A DNA stretch of 64,000 nucleotides from Arthrobotrys musiformis (GCA_036971715.1 JAVHJL010000005.1:372001-436000); one strand, 5' to 3'; positions 1 to 13,060 are shown, counted from the first letter of the stretch. Translations and numbers: made by a program. Notes: generated by a model not told the origin, from the letters alone.

Positions 1-144
1 GCCTCGAACCCAAAGGCTGCATATGTGCATATATGTAGAGAAGGTGCTTGCATGCTTGCATGCTGCTAACTTATCCAGTAGCGGCGCCTTGAGATTATCA
101 ACCTCAAATTCTGAGATCATATAGTTGAGGTTGTAGGATTACAG

Positions 145-194
145 GCTCTTAGCCTAGTCTAGTCTCGAGGCCAGACGGTGTGCTTGCTCTTAGC
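145..194 (+). repeat. Mini-insertion with 9-bp direct repeats
   Basis: GCTCTTAGC at 145-153 recurs exactly at 186-194. The 32-nt core between them (154-185) contains AGTCTCGAGGCCAGAC. The layout is that of a target-site duplication around a very small insert. Confidence 0.6.
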
Positions 195-1003
195 GTTGGG
201 ATCTCGGCACCCAGTATCGATAACCTGACTTTAGCTATCGATTCGACGTTAGTTTCAAACAGCATTGTAGATCGATTGGGTAAGATTGCATTCATGTAAT
301 GCACCGACATAATCACATACCCTTCACAACACTGAGTTGCAGCCTGTATAAATTGCTTCTCGATCCTTCCTTAGCATGCAGTCAAGTTTGAAAAATAAAG
401 GAGTGGGCTGGTGTGATCGTGCTTGTGTAATTGCTGTATATTTATTATATTTTTCGAAATTTAGATATCCTTGATCAATTGAAACCGTCGCAGGAGTCAA
501 GTAAGGTGCCAGTGCATGTCGCGCCTAAGAGCTGAAAGAACGAGGCCCGTCCTACGCGTGTATACTTCCAAACGGCTAATAAAATTCGAGGTCGCACCAG
601 CCCTCTTATATAATTTACACAGAATAAGAATACAGCGGCCCCGTGGCTTGGCCGGCCAACTGTTCTTGGTAATAATTGGATACCATCATAGTACTTACGT
701 AGCTTACCATGTAGTGGTTATTTTACTCTGCTGGAGTATCATGCGTACTAGTACCAATGCCAACGTGGACAACTGTACCCCTATCCTTCTGGTCCTCCAA
801 GAGATAGCGATATTACAGCATAAAAAACAAATTTTATAGATTGATTACCCCACCAATCTAGACAATCTTAAAGTCACCTTCCAACGTCTCTGTCTTTCCC
901 GCTGCATTATCTAAAGAAATTTGCTTTGTGGTGTGCATATCTTCGGGGCCCTATTTTCGGCATTTTAACGTCCGTGATCCTTTGGGCTTGGAGCTAGAGA
1001 TTG

Positions 1004-1038
1004 CCTCCAAAGTTATGAACAACAATGTCCTCCAAAGT
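1004..1038. repeat. Short direct repeat around a 15-nt core
   Basis: CCTCCAAAGT occurs exactly at 1004-1013 and 1029-1038. The core lacks the GTCTCG motif. It may be a footprint of another element family or a local slippage duplication. Confidence 0.4.
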
Positions 1039-4000
1039 ACGATCCTTTCAAGCCAGCGTTGACCAGGGTGGACTGGCCCTGCTTAAGTGTTCGGCGAAGA
1101 GCGGGTTTTCACCAAGAGCCCGCTAGGAATAGATTCAAAGGGGTTTGGACCTCCGGTAGTGTGAAATACCCGGATCCGCGGAGGTTTGAAATGCTGGATC
1201 ACGAGACAATAAGGTGGTGGAGACTTGCTTGTGATATCATTCGACGAGATTACACGAATCACGCCCATGACTGGGTACGAGGTCCATGCCAAGCTCCCTG
1301 AGGTGGCTAGTGACAAACTTAAAAATCTCCGAATGAAAGTGGAGACACACTTTTGGGACGCTCGTCTAATCCACTCAGGGAAAACACCTATTTCAATCTG
1401 CTGGCCCAGGGTAGGGTTTTCAGGGCCGGGGTCAGGGAGTATACTCGGCAGCTATGGAGCCTTTGGCGGTATTGAGACCATATTAGGTAGCCATACTTCT
1501 CGTCCTAGCTTCGAGGCTACTTCCAGTCCGCGTATAAAGAGTTAAATATCGATTCGGAATGATTTTGAACGTAGCAAACTGGTGTCTGAACTTGGTGTAC
1601 CATCATTCGGAGTTAATAAAATAATATTAGAAGCCTATCATACGAAGAGCCATAGCGAGAGGGTTAAGGTTGGCCAGGGGGGCGGTCCCACGGATCCCTG
1701 GAGGCGCCTAAGGTCCGAGCGAAGATAAAAAAAATTTCAAAGTTTATGTACATGTATCGTCCAATAAAAAAATAAAGGAGACGAAGCTCGTGCGCCTATT
1801 ATGGCTACATATACACGGCTTGACAACGAACTATTATTATGTAGGTCTAGCTTTATTAATTTCTCACGAGTCTAAGGGCGATTAGTTCGCAGGCGACTGG
1901 TATTTCAAAGGTTGTGTGAACGAAGGAGAAGGCTTCTTAGGCAACATTTGCCGTCAATTTGGTCAACTCGGTATCGTTCAATGTACAGGACAGCAATACT
2001 AAAGCATACTATGAAAAGCACGAACGAGTATGTATACGAGGTGCTAATTATATTAATCGGTCAAGAACTGGAGCAACCTTTTGAAGTGATCTGACAACAT
2101 CTCAGGAATGCACGCGCACACAAGAACTGATTGGGACCTCACTCTGAATTCTTCCACGAACGAGGGATTTTTTGCCCTATGAGACCCAATCAATTTTCAA
2201 TATGTCGGCGTCATAGCTAGTCGCGATATTGTATCATGCGCACATGTGTAACCCACCGTCTATCCTGACTGGCAAAATAAATGTCTCTTTCCGTTTATAT
2301 CTGGGATGCTTTTGGACAAAAAACACGAACCTGCTCGACAACTCGTCGAACACGGCCAATGAAGCTCGAATATACGCGGGCTGGCCTTTTAAATGTTTAA
2401 AAGGAACCGTGCACGAAATATTCAAGCTTTGGTTCTAGCCCACTTCGTACTATGCTAGCCTCATTGGCTCCTGATACTAACTTCGAATTGGCGCCGAGAC
2501 TTCTAGACGTTGGATTTTTGAGCCGGTTCTACTACCTTCAACCGTAAATTGTTTCCGCTGTCTTGGTGTGCACACATAGCTTCGAAGGCAATTTGGCAAT
2601 TGGGCTAGAGATGAAAAGCTCGAAACAGTAAATGTATCACACAACTGCACACCGATCCTTTACCTGAACAATCGTTCTGGGATAATCCTTGAAGCGTCAA
2701 TGATAATATAATGTGACTTTTAAATTGATAGGATGTATAATATATATAAGTAAGCAATATATAATTCGAATTAGTCTCAAGTCTTGAGACGGACCGGTGG
2801 CATATGGATTGCTTTTGACAACATGCAACACAGAATCTGTGGGTTTGAGTTTGAACCGTTTCCATGGATCCGGTGCAGAACACCAGCCGAACAAAAAATG
2901 GTTGGACTGAACACGCGAAGCCGGGGTGCCTAGGTAACGGCGGACTTGACGACTTGAAACTCAGATATTCTAGCAAAACGTACAAAAAAAATATGTGGCA
3001 ATTAGATACCGAGTTTGTCCTCACATAGATGGTTGTCAAAGAGCGATCCTTCCCGTCGCCAATCTTAAGCTTAGTGGCGAAGTTGCTTAGCTTTGAGCTT
3101 AAAATCTTGAACTTTAATCCTTGTGTAACTGATCAGGACGACCAAACAACGCACTCTATTGGGCCAAAACCACATTTTGACAAGATATGCAGCATCCAAA
3201 ACCGGACAGAAACCCCAAAAGGTAATAGATTAACGCTCGCGCGATTGCCACGACTTTCCTTCCGAGTCTTCTATTTCTCCCATTACCGTAGTCTAATTAC
3301 ATGCCCATACCATCCATCTGTATTGTTGCAAATCGTCTTAAATGCATCATCACACAGCCGCTGAGAAGATTAAAGATGAGATGAAGGCATTCGAAGGTAG
3401 TATCATCCTTTATGTGTATGATAACCGGCTTTTTGTTCGAGGTCCTTAAGATGCTGTGTGCCTCCGTTAGTAAAAAATATTTGGGCTGGAGCTAGCAGGG
3501 CAAGCTGGATATATCTAGCTAAGTTGAGGAAATGGAGGGAATTTGCCTAACGTGGGTCTATTTACCTCTTTTAGGCATTTCTGAGAGAAAAACTCTACCA
3601 CGGGAGAGGACCCTTGACAAGGGACATTGCGGAATCTGGGCCAGGTCCAGAGTCAGGCCCCCCTGGTTTTGAAGGCACAGGCGGCGTTGTTGGGACAGGG
3701 GAGGGTGTTTGGTGGTGAGGTTGGTCAGGCCGAAAGTGGCTCTGACTAATATTTGGAGGGTGGCCTAGCAGTCGAGCTGGTATAAAAATCTCAAGTCAGC
3801 AAAGGATTATTCTAATAGCTAGGATGTATATTTGGCACGCATAGTCGTATTCTCAATATAAAAGTTTGGCAATTCATCTGGTAAAAGAAGCCAACCTACA
3901 GTTGCTTGCGCCAATATTTCCTGGGTATTTCAGGAGACCGTTGTCAACAATTACGCACGTCATATTTGGATGTAGAATACGATGAAGGTCACCCGTCAGA

Positions 4001-7000
4001 AGGTACGAAAAAAATGAGTTTGTATAACCCAGGAGTCCTTCGACTCCTAGTAGTAGCTCCAAAAGGGATATAAAATGTTGTTCAAAACTTTGGGTTTGGT
4101 AGTAAAGGGGCATGGTCGTGAGAACTGGGAACAGGGAAATCAGCTTCCTATATAAAGCTTATTATCCTGGGTCGGAGAATTGAATTTAAAAGGTTAACAC
4201 TGGCTAAGATTGCTCCCTGATAATCTGGAAGGGTTCTGAGCCAATTCTAGTGTATGTATTTTCAGTCTAGCTTCATAGTCCTACAGCACATAGCCAACCA
4301 ATTGACATTGATGAAACGTAAAACTTTGCGATAGAGACATTCGGAAAGTCAACTTTAGGACATGAATGCCAAGTGCAATGTTGTGCCGTCTTACAAAGCA
4401 GAAAGCAACCACGCTACCCTCTCGATAGTAAAAAGCTATACCCTTCATGCATGTTGAGGAGGTCATTCGCAAACCTTCCTTTCGTAGCAAATTCCCAGGG
4501 TGTCGGTGGAATTATGCGAGGCCTGTGGTATCATAAAACTTTTCGCCAACGCTCGTACCAAACGCATTTCGCATCAGCCGGTCAACGAGTCGATTGCGAC
4601 AAATTCGATCGCCTATACCTTCTAACTACAAACCCGGGCGGTTCCCACCCGAAATACTTGCCTCCTCCCCAGATTCGGGAGTACATACAGTGATGCTTTT
4701 GTTTATTGGTGTATGACTAAATTTAATTCAATGATGTGACGTCTTATCTTCTTAGCATTCTTAGGACAGTAATACCGGTCCAGCGGTAGGTGATATCGCA
4801 AATTTTAGCCCTCACTTCGACTGTCTCGGTACAGGATCTTCGCAAGACCACAGCATCGCGGCTTACGGTGTTATCATCAGGTAATTTTTTCAAATCATGT
4901 GTGTGCATGCTGCATACCAAAAGCTTCGATTCGAAGATTCCATTTCAATTCCAATAAATCCTTCTGAGTCTGTCGAACCTCGTGAGAGTGTAAGGATTTG
5001 TACAACAGATAAGCAGTGTCACATGTATCGTTGATCTTGATGAGGCCTTTCTCGCTTTCATTGCCAATTGGCTTATTGAATATCATGTATATACGACTAG
5101 AATAGTACTACCGATTTTAGATCAGAAACACGGCTAACGCTCCCAGTTTGTTAACGTTTGATCGCGAAGTTAACTTGCCCATATCCAGGGCAGCATCACA
5201 TTAATTGTGCGAACGTAGTACATGGGGTGGAGTTCCAATACCGCCTCGCAATATCGCCAAAGTTGTCCAATTGAATCGCACCCATGACAGACTCAACCTA
5301 GAGCTGTATAGCGACCTCAGAGCTAGGTAGCTCCGCTGTCCTACGCACCATGGCCAAAAAAACTTAAACGTGATTCGATAGATTCGAACATGCCACTTCA
5401 AATGCTCGAAAAGGATGAGTAATTTTCCGGTATTCTGCGACTTTTGTGAGCGTTCTGGTTACCTAACGTCGTAAATTTTGATCTAGATTGTGATTCTAAC
5501 GTCTTGGAATTTACAATCGAGCTGTTCTGCGCCCAGACCGTTTTTTCGCCTCGAATCGTCTTTTTTTGCCGGCATATCGGGCAGCTTGGAACCTCTTAAG
5601 ATCTTGTGCGTGATGACACTCATGTTTGCGCATGCGAAAATTTCAAATCGCATATAATGTTTAAACTCTATAGCATACGGTAAATCGCCGAAAGTATCTA
5701 AAAGAATGTATTCCCAGCCCCCCTGCCCCCACTGTCTCAGCCAATTCGACGTTGCGATATACTTTTTCTTTCTTTTTTCCACTTTCCCGAAGATCTGTGA
5801 TGGGCTATCATCATATCATATCGTATTATATCACAGGTGTACCCCACCACCCCCTCGTGACAGCCTGAGCGTGCCGCTTTCCCAATTTGGGCCTGGCCCG
5901 GAATTCGGGACAATCGATAATTCTGAAATTCTTGGTCTCGTACCGTTACCGCCAATGGAACTTAAATTTTTTATAGTTTATTTACAGAACAAAATAGTAG
6001 CGTTGTACCTTCGCTGCCCGCCCTGAAATACCGTAATAGGAATGTGGAAGCTGATTCCGCCAGCCCTGCTATAGCAGCAACTGGAAAAATCCTCGATGTA
6101 CATGTAGATTCAGGAATGATTGTTATGGCGCAGGTAGAGCGAGTAGGACAAGGTAAGATTCACCCAACCAGCTCACATAAATTAAGACGGCTTTAAAATA
6201 CCTCATCGTGCGTGTTTGCGATCAATAATGTCGAGGGGTTTTTTTTTTTTTTTTGTTTTTCATGTACTCCCTTCGTCGATGTGAATATATGACAGCGATT
6301 AATCTAGCTTCCGTCATTTCTTTACTTTGTTTTTTTTTTTGCGTGCCGTCGGTTCGTTTCGCCCTCTTAAAATCTCGTTTCAATAACTCGTTACGAGGGA
6401 AGCTTCGAAGTCCAACCGCGCTCGCTCGGCAATCAAACCCGGATCCGGAACGGGCCCCCTTCGCGCTTTTGACCGTCGCAGCTTAGTTCTGCATGCTAAC
6501 TACTTTTTGGCTCACAGGCAGAAGGATCGAGCCGTTGAACACGGGGCTTCCGAGTCTTGGTGCACATGAGGCTTGCATGAATAGGCAGCTCTTTTTAGCT
6601 CCTTGACAAGCGCCGGATCGCGATCTTGCGACCCGGGGAGTATGCCTTCGAAACACTATGCACAAAGTGGTGCTGCGCAGGGGCCAACCGGAACCGTTGA
6701 TTCCAAGGATTTGAAATGGAAATAGACAGCCTCGATAGCTATGCTGTGCGAAAAAGTCAACTCTTGGTCCGGTTCTGATTGGAAGAGTCGGTTCATTCCA
6801 GCCGAGGGCGTATCCATTTCATGATCATGCAGTGTTTGATACCTAGCTCAAACCCGTTTGACATCGTTGTTCAAACATCAAGTAAGTGAACTAAAATCTT
6901 AGCCATCTTACGATTGGAAATCGGCCGTATAAATTTATATAAACGTAGCACTGCAATAGTCTCGTCCCCGCACTGCAGTTGCTGAGCATGAGCATAGCCA

Positions 7001-8476
7001 GTTTTTCTCTCCCCAAAAACTGGCTACTGTTGAGGAGGAAGAAGCTACCACGTGCCTCAAAAATTTGTGTTTTATGCCGAGTTTTGTGGTAATACCAGAA
7101 CGCCAGGGTTACGGCTGCTAGGTTCATGGATTCGAAGCACGGTAGCGAACGGCTTGAATTATGGGTTTGTTTATTACGAGACCAGGTTTGTTCTACTAGC
7201 TGCACGAGAGTACTAGTATGGCTAGGTTTTTGCCTACGACTAGAAGCTTAAAAATTTAAAAAAGCGATAGATATTCCCTACATTGCAAAGTTGATTACGT
7301 ATACAGAGTCTAAGACGTTGGTAAATGAGCATATATCATTATATATATCTCTATAGAAGGAGTTTCTCGAGTGGATGCTCTCGCGAGCCGGAGTATTTCG
7401 CCCTGAAGGAAGTCCCAAAGATACACAGAAAATCAAGGTATATGCCAAAAAGTTTATCCCCCTCCCAGCCCAAAATGTATATGCGCCCATAACCCGCCGA
7501 GAAACTGATTCAAAAGGGAAACTTGTCGTTAAGATGCATCGAAGAAAACCCGCTGGAGATTCGCCAGAAGAGGCATAGTCTATCGAAAGGGCAAATCGTT
7601 TCCATAAGTCGTGCAAGCCATTTCGCATTCCATCATAATATAAGCTAAAACGCCCCAATTTTAAGGTGAATTGTCCCAAGTCCAGCTACCAACATGCATA
7701 ATCTCGTTTGGGAGAGGTCCGGGATTGAAGGTTCGTCCGTTATCTGGGGCTGTACCCGGATTGGGAGCGGATTGGTTGTCGGGAGCGGTAGAGGGTCCAG
7801 GTGCGCTCGACCTCGTAGGATCGCGCGGGGGGTCTCGAGCTGGTTGATTTCGATCCGGAGCAGCGCCTAGAGAGTAGTATATCAATAAGGGCGATTCTCC
7901 CCTTTCGGCTACTCTAGCTTCTAACTAACCGTTGGTACCAACATAGCGAGGTGCAGACTCTGTGGAAGAAACGCAGGGTGCCATTCTCAGAAAGATTTAA
8001 GATGTATTTTGAAGTAATACGATATGGAAGATATTAAAACAAAAATTCACCACTGCCTATAATTGGTATTCGAGTGGAGAGCCCGCGTTTGTTCGCTTGT
8101 TGCGGGGGAATAGACTGCTACCGTTAGCGGTCCATTTATAGTTTCTGCGCGATCTTCAAGAACAGTTTGAGTCCAGGAAATGTAAAAGCCAAGTAGACGA
8201 GTGCTAATCGATATAGTTCGACGTTGAGATTGGACAATTGGTCTCGTAGCCGACCCACCACAGTGAACAGGGCAGTGAGACATCGAAGGCTCTAGCTTAG
8301 AGCTGAAGTTCCCAGCATATGGTTGCTACCCGGGGGGGTATCCTAGTGAGTATACGGAGGTCATGCACGGGTTCTCTATGGTCGGCTTGTCGAGAGATTG
8401 AAGATATCGGCTATGCAAGACGCATGAAAGACCATAATACAATTCGATGTTGTCTTCGTGGTTGTTCTGCCGCATT

Positions 8477-8510
8477 GGAAGCAACCTGGCCTGGAGGCCA
8501 GGAAGCAACC
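8477..8510. repeat. Palindromic 14-nt insert flanked by perfect 10-bp repeats
   Basis: GGAAGCAACC at 8477-8486 is repeated exactly at 8501-8510. The core TGGCCTGGAGGCCA (8487-8500) is an inverted repeat with 6-nt arms and a GG centre. Two short terminal inverted repeats joined inside a target duplication would look like this. Confidence 0.6.
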
Positions 8511-8687
8511 CATTACAGTGGCCGCACGGCTGCACAGGTTGGCAGTGTTTGGGGCTGATACTAAGCAACATACATCATCCTATACACTACCAAGAGTCTG
8601 ATGTGTAAGAAGAGGTCCAACATGCAAGAGCTGCAGATATTTCGTGTCATAGGCGGGATAGGAGGCGCGTTATTAGCCTTCGACCAT

Positions 8688-8890
8688 TCAGGTGTGCCAT
8701 CCTGTGGGGATGTCCTGTCTTGTGGAGGAGCCGTCCTGCTGAGGATATGTCGTCCTGCAAGGGATGCTGACATGGACTAGCGCTATCTTGCAGGGGATAC
8801 CCCATATCCTGCATTAGATATCGCCCGTCCAGGATATGCCATCCTACGAGGGATGGCTTGGCAGAGGATGGATCGTCCCGCGGAGAATAG
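8688..8890. repeat. Degenerate minisatellite
   Basis: Variants of a unit of roughly 20-26 nt containing GTCCTGCAAGGGATG-like and CCATCCTG-like words recur across about 200 nt. The minus strand translates repeatedly as Pro-Leu-Gln-Asp or Pro-Gln-Asp in different frames. Frame changes and stops argue against a coding role. Confidence 0.55.
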
Positions 8891-9126
8891 GTTCGTTGAA
8901 GCACCATTTCATTTTCGGAGGCCAGCTTTGCCGTCGGAAATGATGCAGCCTCCAGCCTCGCTCGATCCTCCAGGCAGCTGAAAACCCGGTTGTATGCATC
9001 GGGGATAAATATTGCTGCGGGTATATCGGACTTAAATGAGCTTCAAACCGACTCTTCGATGTGTTGGGATCGATGGTGTCCGAGGTCTCTGCTGGTTTGA
9101 GACGACATCATGTGATGTCTTTGAGG

Positions 9127-9167
9127 AGGAGGAATTTGGCCGACATGGTCTCGCGGCCAGGAGGGAT
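9127..9167 (+). repeat. Mini-insertion with 9-bp direct repeats (8/9)
   Basis: AGGAGGAAT (9127-9135) and AGGAGGGAT (9159-9167) flank a 23-nt core that contains TGGTCTCGCGGCC. It belongs to the GTCTCG family. Confidence 0.5.
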
Positions 9168-9251
9168 ACGGTGATGCTGCTTTGCTGGCCTGCCAGGCAT
9201 CGTGAATCGGTTTAGGTGATTGCGCCGTTGTGTCATTGATCGATGTGTAGT

Positions 9252-9280
9252 GGCCAGCTTGGTCTCGCGATGGGCCAGCT
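9252..9280 (+). repeat. Mini-insertion with 8-bp direct repeats
   Basis: GGCCAGCT at 9252-9259 and 9273-9280 flanks the 13-nt core TGGTCTCGCGATG. It is one of the shortest cores of the family and lies about 85 bp from the preceding copy. Confidence 0.5.
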
Positions 9281-9558
9281 GGGAAATATTGACGGCAACA
9301 GCGACCCTTCTTGTGTTGTAGGCGATATCCAGTGTCGTAGGGAGGACTCTGTTCGAGCGGATGGGGGGGCCTGCAGGCATTTATAGATCTAAACGGCCGC
9401 GTTAAAGGTATTTAACATTGTTTTTCGATTCTCGGCTGATTCTCTCTTCCGAGGAAAACGATTCTGTATATGCACCAACTTGCGCCCTTACTAGGACACG
9501 GTTGGCTGGCGCACAATACTAGGATCAATGCTAACTGCATTTGCATATATGCACCACT

Positions 9559-9589
9559 GGAGTGGATAGAGTTCGCTCCAGGAGTGGAT
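9559..9589. repeat. 9-bp direct repeats around a 13-nt core
   Basis: GGAGTGGAT at 9559-9567 and 9581-9589 is exact. The core, AGAGTTCGCTCCA, lacks GTCTCG. Read on the minus strand it begins TGG, as several family cores do. Confidence 0.4.
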
Positions 9590-10187
9590 TCATTGGTTCA
9601 GACACATACTCTGTTGGTTTACGAGATAAGATCCGCCCCCATGTAATTCAAATTGGCCGCCTGGCATAGAAGCTAATAGGTATGTTGCATGCGCATGCAG
9701 GTAAGTGACTAGACTACCCGACAACCAGACCACCCCGACAAAAACCTCAAGGTAATATATCCTTTCCCAGCCATACAGGCATCGAGAGCGGCATCACTTT
9801 GTGCTATCATAGCCAGTATTGTATTACATATGAACCCCTGCCACGGCATCACGCTAGCCTCGAGACCACTTCGTAGACTAGTTCATTTGTTTATAAGGGA
9901 AATTTAATTTCCCAACACAAATTTGCGTCCATATGGTGCAAGTACCCAAGCGTAGAGGAATTTCGCAGACTTGACTTGAAGAGTTTGTAGCAAACAAATT
10001 TGGTCTCGTGGAAGATCTGTCTGCGTATTTCGCACTTTGTGTGGCCACGATATATATCGTGACATAGTACCGCTTTCAGGATCCTTTAGCAGGTAATGTA
10101 ATATTATTCGGCAGCGAGTTTGGTGGGTGCATCGTATCAATCAATATTGACTGTAAGGCGCGCAAAGAAAATCACACATTGATAGGG

Positions 10188-10206
10188 ACTATGTACTACA
10201 TAGTCT
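10188..10206. repeat. Perfect inverted repeat ending in GTCTCG
   Basis: GACTATGTA, one base, then TACATAGTC form a perfect 9-bp stem, directly followed by TCG so that the right arm reads AGTCTCG. No flanking direct repeat was found. Confidence 0.5.
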
Positions 10207-10463
10207 CGCAGTATCCTCAAGTCCAGGCGCTGGGTAGCATCTCGAAGTCCCACGGGTACCCACATGTGCACATGCACGCTATAGACCTATGGAGCGCTCA
10301 CCTCTGCCTTGGACCGTGGTCTGGAGGGAACTCTTGGCAACACACTGGCGTTGCTGGGCCTCACGAAGTACCCCAGTAATAGGTATTGGTCTCGAACAAA
10401 GGCACGATGAAATTTGAAATCATATACGTGTATATGCAGTTTTAAATGATTTATACCCTAGCC

Positions 10464-10508
10464 AGCGGGTTTTGTCTCGTATACCAGAGCTGGCCGAAGA
10501 GCGGTGTT
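10464..10508 (+). repeat. Mini-insertion with 9-bp repeats (7/9), ILV1-intron subtype
   Basis: AGCGGGTTT (10464-10472) and AGCGGTGTT (10500-10508) flank a 27-nt core that begins TGTCTCGTATACCAGAGC and ends GGCCGAAG. The same core, with one substitution (CTGGCC here, CCGGCC there), is found inside an intron of the ILV1 gene at 56.3 kb. Confidence 0.6.
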
Positions 10509-10623
10509 ATCTTGCATGTTATAGTCTGGGGATCACTCCACCTTGTCGAATGTATACATATCACATGCCTTGCACCTGACCACATAAGAGGGTGGCCAGA
10601 GAGAATGATGGAGGCAACAACAC

Positions 10624-10661
10624 ATCTAATCTAATTTGATGTCGCGGTTATCTAATCTAAT
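10624..10661. repeat. 12-bp direct repeats around a 14-nt core
   Basis: ATCTAATCTAAT occurs exactly at 10624-10635 and 10650-10661 around TTGATGTCGCGGTT. The repeats are internally repetitive (ATCTA units), so slippage is a fair alternative to insertion. Confidence 0.35.
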
Positions 10662-10725
10662 CTTATCCGATGGTCCACCCGTGTGAGTCTCACCTCATCT
10701 TCATGAGAAGCCACCTAAATAAAAC

Positions 10726-10767
10726 AATCAGGCCGGGTCTCGTACCCACACCGCACAAAATCAAGCC
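10726..10767 (+). repeat. Mini-insertion with 9-bp repeats (8/9), CGCACAA subtype
   Basis: AATCAGGCC (10726-10734) and AATCAAGCC (10759-10767) flank a 24-nt core starting GGGTCTCGTACCC and ending CCGCACAA. Confidence 0.65.
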
Positions 10768-11153
10768 ATAATTAAGTTATAATTGATGGATACCATACTC
10801 ATTTAATCTTATAAAATGAAAATAGAATAAATTCAAAATTTAAAATCAAAAAACTAGCTGAATTTTTAAGAAACTTTCTTTGAACTCTCTCGGGTCTGGA
10901 TTCGAGACTGACTCGAAAGAAACAACACATTTTTGTGTGGGAAATTTAGAACCCGACCCACCTGGTCTTGCGGGACCCAACAGATTTTGCAGAGGATGGA
11001 CACGGCCACTAGTACTAGGGGGAGTATAGTAACCCTCCTTCTCAGTCGGGCATCTCTACATAACCATATAAAGTTGTCAACATGAACCTCCGTAAAATCT
11101 CGAGCAATAAAAGAAAAACTGAGAATGACATGCCACTAGTGTAAGAATATCTG

Positions 11154-11197
11154 ATTTTCTCTGGTCTCGTACCCAGACCGCACAAAGGATCTTCTCT
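11154..11197 (+). repeat. Mini-insertion with 9-bp repeats (8/9), CGCACAA subtype
   Basis: ATTTTCTCT (11154-11162) and ATCTTCTCT (11189-11197) flank a 26-nt core. GGTCTCGTACCCAGACC forms GGTCT/AGACC inverted arms and is followed by GCACAAAGG. It is the best-formed member of the subtype. Confidence 0.65.
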
Positions 11198-11352
11198 CAC
11201 TTAATCGACTGTATCACTAAAGCCTCAACCTGCACCGAATTTGAACCGAAGAGCGCATATGCAATCCTCAACTAGCAACTTTGCATCCGATATATGTCCT
11301 TGAAAACAATGACGGAAAGCTTAACAGCTGGGGTAAAAAGTAGCCTGGTGGT

Positions 11353-11446
11353 GTCGCGACACGGCCCCGGATCTGGGCTTGGCGATGGACCTGGTGCTGG
11401 ACTCGGTTCTGGATTCGGTCCAGGACTTGGTGCTGGAATTGGGGAA
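11353..11446. repeat. Degenerate GGNNNN hexamer array
   Basis: About a dozen successive hexamers begin with GG (for example GGACCT GGTGCT GGACTC). On the plus strand the frame reads as Gly-X dipeptides and on the minus strand as Pro-X dipeptides. Similar Gly/Pro-type tracts occur near 3640-3690, 7720-7860 and 20130-20240. They may be remnants of one low-complexity coding tail or independent simple-sequence DNA. No surrounding gene is visible. Confidence 0.55.
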
Positions 11447-13026
11447 ACGGGAGGATCCTGGTATCGAGCAGCGTCCGGTTCCCTTGTGTTGTCGACGGAA
11501 AGTGGGTCTAGATCTATAGGCACAATGCAAATGCGAAACGTTCGCATTCGCCAAATATTAATATTTCCAATCGCAAAAGAAAAGGAATACCATATATTCC
11601 TAATACGCAGATAGAAGAGTCTTATTCGAAAAAATATACGAACAGTTATTTGAATTAATACGAGCATCTTGCGGGTACTCTGGAGCTTTGTTGTTGTGAT
11701 GGATATAACCCATTTCGTCAGGTCTACCGTAGGGGGGAGGGGACAGGGGAACGCTTTTTAGGCAAGATCTCAGGCAAGGTTCTGTCTTAAACTAGGCTTC
11801 GGAGCGATGAAGTGGTCTTCGAGACTTTTTAAGACGTCTTCGAGATCTCTAGACAAAAGCGAGTCCTCGGAAGCCCACCAAACACCCAGCTACGGTAATA
11901 GTAGTCTGAGGCCTGGATATTTATATCGAGGTAGCGAACCCGTGGACTGGTCAACCGGCTGGTAATCAGAGTCTGGTGACGTTTTAATTTTTTTTATTTG
12001 TTCTTCAAAACCTGCGGAGTCTTAGAAGCGTCAATGCCAGAAGCCAGTATACCCGTCCTATGTAAATAGGTCGATCCGATATATATTAAATGTTGTTTCT
12101 TGACAGATCCAGGGCTCTAGGAACAAAATTGGGATTCTCGAGTGTTGCCGGTTTAATTTTCAAATGAAATTTATACTTTGAGGCTTGAGGGAGAAAAGAT
12201 CTCGAGGAGAAGGCGGTTCAGGAGAGGAATCACCAGTGATCTCAAGAAGGGTGTGAAGAGCTGAAGAGGACTATTGCTGTTATAATGGTAAGAAAGGCAA
12301 GAATCATCTGAGATATTGCCGGATGAGATACTCTATACAAATTCCATAGTTCCTTTCCCTCTATCGAGGGCCTAATGGGCAATTTTGTGGAACCCTTTAA
12401 CTCTTTTGGCTCGGATTCCGGGGGTGGTATTGTGGTATCATGCGAGCAAATTATCTTTTGAAATGGGCAGACCCATCAGCTTATGGGACAGTAAATGGGA
12501 GCACATCATCTAGTGATGTCGAGGCTAGGCGAGTCTCGTCGGATCTGATCAAAGGTTGTGTAGCGTTACTAGTATACTATGAACCACCCTGGGTGAGGCT
12601 GGGAATAAGACCAGGTTAATACTCATTCCGTATACCTTCAATGTTATGTGTCTATGTGTCCCTAATATTAACACTAGGAAGCGCGCAGTAAATTTGATAA
12701 GATGTTTAAAAGGCCTTAAATTTTCATGATGCTCCCTCCGAACATCGAACAACTCAACTTACATTACTATGTCGACTCGTTAATGCGTCGATGGTAATTT
12801 CTTTTTGCACAAAATCACCCACTATCAAAGCATCGATCACTATAGCTTCATCAATACGTATGCTGCCTTCAAAATCCCCAAACTTTATCCTCCGGAGCTC
12901 CCGCTTTGCGGTACATCGGGCCAAAGATACCGACTCGTGACTGTCCACGTATTCCTCGTGGTAGGCCTCTTCACTCGTTACCTATCTATGATTTGAGCGC
13001 ATTGCGACTATTAGCTGAGATGAACG

Positions 13027-13060
13027 GAGGATCACTGTCTCGAACCAGGCCCAGAGGATC
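13027..13060 (+). repeat. Mini-insertion with 7-bp direct repeats
   Basis: GAGGATC at 13027-13033 and 13054-13060 flanks a 20-nt core with CTGTCTCGAACCAGG. Confidence 0.45.

Noticed and set aside
7278..7679. 133-codon minus-strand frame
   Set aside because: No recognisable domain, no splice context, and random-looking residues.
11272..11667. Pro-rich frame on the minus strand over the hexamer array
   Set aside because: Openness is explained by the GGNNNN repeat, which lacks stops on both strands; flanks show no coding character.
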